Below, in pieces: positions 5,602 through 7,987 of a stretch of DNA of 7,987 bases; within the stretch, counting starts at the first letter, position 1, and every line of letters starts with the position of its first letter. A program made the position numbers and the translations under genes. Source of the stretch: Treponema sp. (GTDB taxonomy: Bacteria > Spirochaetota > Spirochaetia > Treponematales > Treponemataceae); assembly GCA_017453705.1 (NCBI GenBank), contig JAFTEK010000096.1, forward strand, positions 1 through 7,987, read 5' to 3'. The notes below the pieces were generated by a model. The model was not told where the DNA came from, searched no databases, and was given only the letters and a program-made list of their open reading frames with translations.

Positions 5602-7203
5602 TCAGTAGACCGCCAATATCTTTGCAAGCTTTTCCTTGCCGATTATCCGCATAAAGCTAGCCAAGCGAGGGCCTTGTTCTTTGCCCACAAGCACGTGGTA
5701 CATCGCCGTGAACAAAGCCTTGCTTTCCATGCCAAGCCCTGTCGCCACATCATAGACTTTCTGCTGCAAATCCTTGTCAGCCCGACACTCGTCCATCACA
5801 GGAAGAACTTCGTCACGTATCTTCTTCACAGCCGCGAGTTCCGTCTCGCTAAGCTCAGCCTTGCTTCCGTCCAGCCTGAGTGAGAACTTGAACTCTTCCG
5901 GGGCACACTCAGTGACCCAGTACCAGGCGCACTCACATCGGCGACGCAGGCACGCTTCCTGCTCGCCCTTCACATCCCCCAGGGACTTTATCACCTCATC
6001 GATGTTACCGGAGTAGGTCTGCAGCAGGGTTGTGAGCAGGCGGAATCCTATCTGGTAAGGCATCACCTTGGGCATACCCGGCTCCACCTGTGCCAGCTCG
6101 TAAACCCTCTTTTCATGCCGGTAGATGTCATCGGTCTTGGCCTTGTCCACTCCCCAGGCAATCCTCTCCGTGCGGTCGTAAGCCTCGTACATCGTTATTA
6201 CGTCGATGTCAAAGCTTATTGCAAACTCATGGTCAGGCTTGTTGACCGCAAATATGTAGCGCAGCAGCTCCGGCTGGTAGACGGCCAGGGCGTCGGGCAG
6301 GGCAATGACTTTTCCCTTGGAAGAGGACATCTTGCCGGGCAACCCCTTGAGACCCACGAAGTCGTACTTCATAGTGATGGGCGCGTCCCAGCCATAGACC
6401 TTCTTGCTCACAAGCTTGGCCGTGTCATAGCTGCCGCCGGGACTTATGTGATCCTTTCCGCCCGGCTCGAATATGACCTTCTCCTCGTTCCACCTCATAG
6501 GCCAGTCCACACGCCAGCCCAACTTGAAGCCCTTGGATTGCCTCAGGTCGCCTGTCTCCTTGTTGCCGCAGTCACACTCGTAGGAGATGCCGTACTCACC
6601 GTCATAGCCTGTTATGCGGGTGGTGTCCTTATTGCACTTGGAACAGAAAACAGCGACCGGCCAATACTCATCGCTGTCCTTCATCTTGTGCTCATCATCG
6701 CGGTAGTTGTTCAGGCACCATTTTATAAGGTCACGCTCCTGCATGGCCTTCTTCATTCCCTCGGCATAGCGGCCAGCCCTATAGCGGCTTGCCTGGTAAA
6801 GGAACTCCGGGTGAATCCCGACACGAGGCAGCTCCTGCTCTATGTCAACCTCGTGGTGGCGGGCGTAGTTCTCGTTGCGGCCGGTCGTGTCCGGCACCAT
6901 CGTGATTGGGAAACGCAGGTACTTTGAAAGGGTCTCAGGATCCGGCATATTGGCAGGAACCTTGCGGAACACGTCGTAGTCATCCCAGCTGTAGATAAAG
7001 CGGGTCTTCTTGCCCCTGTCATTCAAGGCGCGCACTATCAGGTCAACCGTCATTATCTCGCGGAAGTTGCCTATGTGGACGGTACCGCTCGGTGTAATGC
7101 CTGACGCACAGGTGTAAAGGGGCAGCTCTCCACGTGTCTTTATGATTTTGTCAGCCATCTGGTCGGCCCAGTGGCACAGCTCATTTGTATTTCGTTCACT
7201 CAT
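5602..7203 (-). CDS. lysS: Class I lysyl-tRNA synthetase
   Basis: This cytosolic enzyme charges tRNA-Lys with lysine. Its 533 residues are typical for class I LysRS. The Rossmann catalytic domain carries the HIGH motif as TPSGTVHIGN (37-46) and the KMSKS motif as KMSSSKGK (291-298). A zinc-ribbon-like insertion is marked by C187/C190 and C210/C212. WPMRW (234-238) and GGKDHISPGGSYD (248-260) are further class I LysRS signatures. The C-terminal part (about 320-533) is helical and fits the anticodon-binding helix-bundle region. Class I LysRS is unrelated to the usual bacterial class II enzyme and is characteristic of archaea, spirochaetes and some alphaproteobacteria. No Shine-Dalgarno precedes the ATG; a TATAAT ends 9 nt before it. 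No terminator is seen in the 7-bp gap before the convergent Rrf2 gene. Confidence 0.97.
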   Translation of the reverse strand: MSERNTNELCHWADQMADKIIKTRGELPLYTCASGITPSGTVHIGNFREIMTVDLIVRALNDRGKKTRFIYSWDDYDVFRKVPANMPDPETLSKYLRFPITMVPDTTGRNENYARHHEVDIEQELPRVGIHPEFLYQASRYRAGRYAEGMKKAMQERDLIKWCLNNYRDDEHKMKDSDEYWPVAVFCSKCNKDTTRITGYDGEYGISYECDCGNKETGDLRQSKGFKLGWRVDWPMRWNEEKVIFEPGGKDHISPGGSYDTAKLVSKKVYGWDAPITMKYDFVGLKGLPGKMSSSKGKVIALPDALAVYQPELLRYIFAVNKPDHEFAISFDIDVITMYEAYDRTERIAWGVDKAKTDDIYRHEKRVYELAQVEPGMPKVMPYQIGFRLLTTLLQTYSGNIDEVIKSLGDVKGEQEACLRRRCECAWYWVTECAPEEFKFSLRLDGSKAELSETELAAVKKIRDEVLPVMDECRADKDLQQKVYDVATGLGMESKALFTAMYHVLVGKEQGPRLASFMRIIGKEKLAKILAVY

Positions 7204-7212
7204 AATGAGTTG

Positions 7213-7241
7213 ATTATATAGAAAAAAGCTGAAATGAACAA
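7213..7241 (-). promoter_or_regulatory. Promoter of lysS
   Basis: On the minus strand TTGTTC (7241-7236), a 17-bp spacer and a perfect TATAAT (7218-7213) lie directly before lysS. Nine bases separate the -10 from the ATG, so the leader would be about 0-3 nt. The -35 matches the consensus only in its first three bases. Confidence 0.6.
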
Positions 7242-7250
7242 CAGCCAGCG

Positions 7251-7310
7251 CAGGTTAAAGGCTATAACCGGCTCAGCCCCTGGGCTACGGCTAAAAGACT
7301 GGCATAACCA
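7251..7310. promoter_or_regulatory. Repeat-rich core of the lysS/lipoprotein divergent spacer
   Basis: The spacer (7204-7348) holds no gene. Its centre has GGCTATAACC (7260-7269) repeated as GGCATAACC (7301-7309), a GGTTA/TAACC inverted pair (7253-7257 and 7265-7269), and a small AGCCC/GGGCT hairpin near 7275-7286. These could be operator half-sites shared by the divergent promoters. The evidence is pattern only. Confidence 0.35.
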
Positions 7311-7312
7311 CT

Positions 7313-7340
7313 TCTACAAACACTGAAAATCTGGTATATT
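7313..7340 (+). promoter_or_regulatory. Candidate promoter of the lipoprotein gene
   Basis: TCTACA (7313-7318), a 16-bp spacer and TATATT (7335-7340) lie directly upstream of the ATG, with 8 bases between the -10 and the start codon. A weak AAGG (7341-7344) could be a ribosome-binding site only if transcription starts further upstream. Confidence 0.45.
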
Positions 7341-7348
7341 AAGGCATT

Positions 7349-7987
7349 ATGGGAAAAACTTGGGTGGAAAAAGCCTGCCTGACGGTGCTCTGCGGGCTTG
7401 TGATGTTCGCGGCTTTGTCCTGCGAGAAAAAGAGCGCGGAGGAGACGGTTCAGCCGGGAGCGGTCAGCATAAAAATATCAGCTCATAATCCAAGCAGCTA
7501 CGAGCAGGACGACCTGCTCAGGTTCAGCCCAGAGGACGGGATAATCTGCATACTGTTCGGCTACGGCTTCAACGGGGAAGGCTTTCTTGATGACATAATT
7601 CCGCACCTAAAGTCAAGGTACGGACTGGAGCAAGACGGGGGAATAATCCTGCCTGTAGTGTTCACGGAAGAAGCCCTTGAAGACCAGCTCGCCATCTCCA
7701 AAATTTCAAGCCTGTACGACATAATAAACGAGAGGAATATAAAGGGGATTATCCTGCTGGGTGCCCCGGAAGGAACCCACAAGCACTTGTCCAAGCTCAG
7801 GAAGGACTGGGATGACCGGCCCCCCTATGCAATTTTCTCACTAATGCCGCAGGACGACGTTCTTGGCGAAGAGTTCAACTGTGACTTTGTTCTTGAGTAC
7901 GAGAGAAACGCGAGCCTGGAAGACGAAGAGGTGGAAGTCAAGGCCATAGACAAAACCGCAGAGCAGATTGTCCTCCGTGCCATAAGG
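7349..7987 (+). CDS. Predicted lipoprotein, N-terminal 213 residues (3' end beyond the window)
   Basis: The frame is open from the ATG at 7349 to the window edge. Residues 1-25 are a lipoprotein signal peptide: a charged start (GKTWVEK), a hydrophobic core (about 9-23) and the lipobox ALS-C25, a relaxed form accepted in spirochaetes. The mature protein begins CEKKSAEE and has a short polar linker. From about residue 64 alternating hydrophobic strands (GIICILFGYG, GGIILPVVF, IKGIILLGAP, YAIFSL, CDFVLEY) and helices suggest a Rossmann-like alpha/beta fold similar to periplasmic binding proteins. A remote relation to the DUF3798-type lipoproteins is possible but I do not see a decisive motif. 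It should be anchored in a membrane facing the periplasm. It is divergent from lysS. Ligand and function are unknown. Confidence 0.85.
   Translation, partial: MGKTWVEKACLTVLCGLVMFAALSCEKKSAEETVQPGAVSIKISAHNPSSYEQDDLLRFSPEDGIICILFGYGFNGEGFLDDIIPHLKSRYGLEQDGGIILPVVFTEEALEDQLAISKISSLYDIINERNIKGIILLGAPEGTHKHLSKLRKDWDDRPPYAIFSLMPQDDVLGEEFNCDFVLEYERNASLEDEEVEVKAIDKTAEQIVLRAIR

Noticed and set aside
6115..6927. 270-codon open frame on the plus strand
   Set aside because: It lies entirely inside lysS on the opposite strand, whose protein is unambiguous. It shows no ribosome-binding site and no recognisable motif.
7561..7794. 77-codon minus-strand frame inside the lipoprotein gene
   Set aside because: It falls within a continuous 213-codon plus-strand frame that has a signal peptide and coherent secondary structure.

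Overview
The window reads as a chromosomal segment of a spirochaete, most likely a host- or gut-associated Treponema-like bacterium of roughly balanced GC content. The evidence is a class I (archaeal-type) lysyl-tRNA synthetase, which among bacteria is typical of spirochaetes and alphaproteobacteria; a lipoprotein with a relaxed ALS-C lipobox; a two-gene chromate-transporter-type pair; and a SpoIIE/RsbU-type phosphatase beside a multi-TM partner. The genus is an inference from gene content, not from a search.

Layout. Bases 1-4710 are all minus-strand. In transcription order they are two overlapping short ChrA-type transporter halves (4710 to 3551), glgC (3429 to 2131), a membrane-anchored SpoIIE-type PP2C phosphatase (2043 to 643), and a multi-spanning membrane protein that runs off the left edge (639 to 1). 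Bases 4711-5129 are a compact non-coding block. It holds a consensus promoter for the ChrA pair, a 23-bp tandem repeat just upstream of that promoter, a 15-bp copy of a tRNA 3' end, a 12-bp-stem terminator, an initiator tRNA-fMet with a near-perfect promoter, and the promoter of a plus-strand Rrf2-family regulator (5130-5594). That regulator converges, with only a 7-bp gap, on the class I lysS (7203 to 5602). A divergent 145-bp spacer separates lysS from a plus-strand lipoprotein gene (7349 onward) that runs off the right edge.

How the genes may work together. The window is mostly housekeeping: translation (initiator tRNA, LysRS), glycogen precursor synthesis (GlgC), anion export (ChrA pair), a likely Fe-S or redox-sensing regulator, and a phosphatase plus membrane-sensor pair of the partner-switching type. 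I see no phage, CRISPR, toxin-antitoxin or obvious novel defence system. The more interesting signals are in the regulation. Three genes (the first chrA, lysS, the lipoprotein) have a -10 hexamer 7-9 nt before the start codon, which predicts leaderless or near-leaderless transcripts. The glgC/phosphatase spacer carries a hairpin whose descending arm can also pair with the phosphatase ribosome-binding region. The tRNA-fMet region carries a 3'-end duplication that looks like an attachment-site or tRNA-duplication scar.
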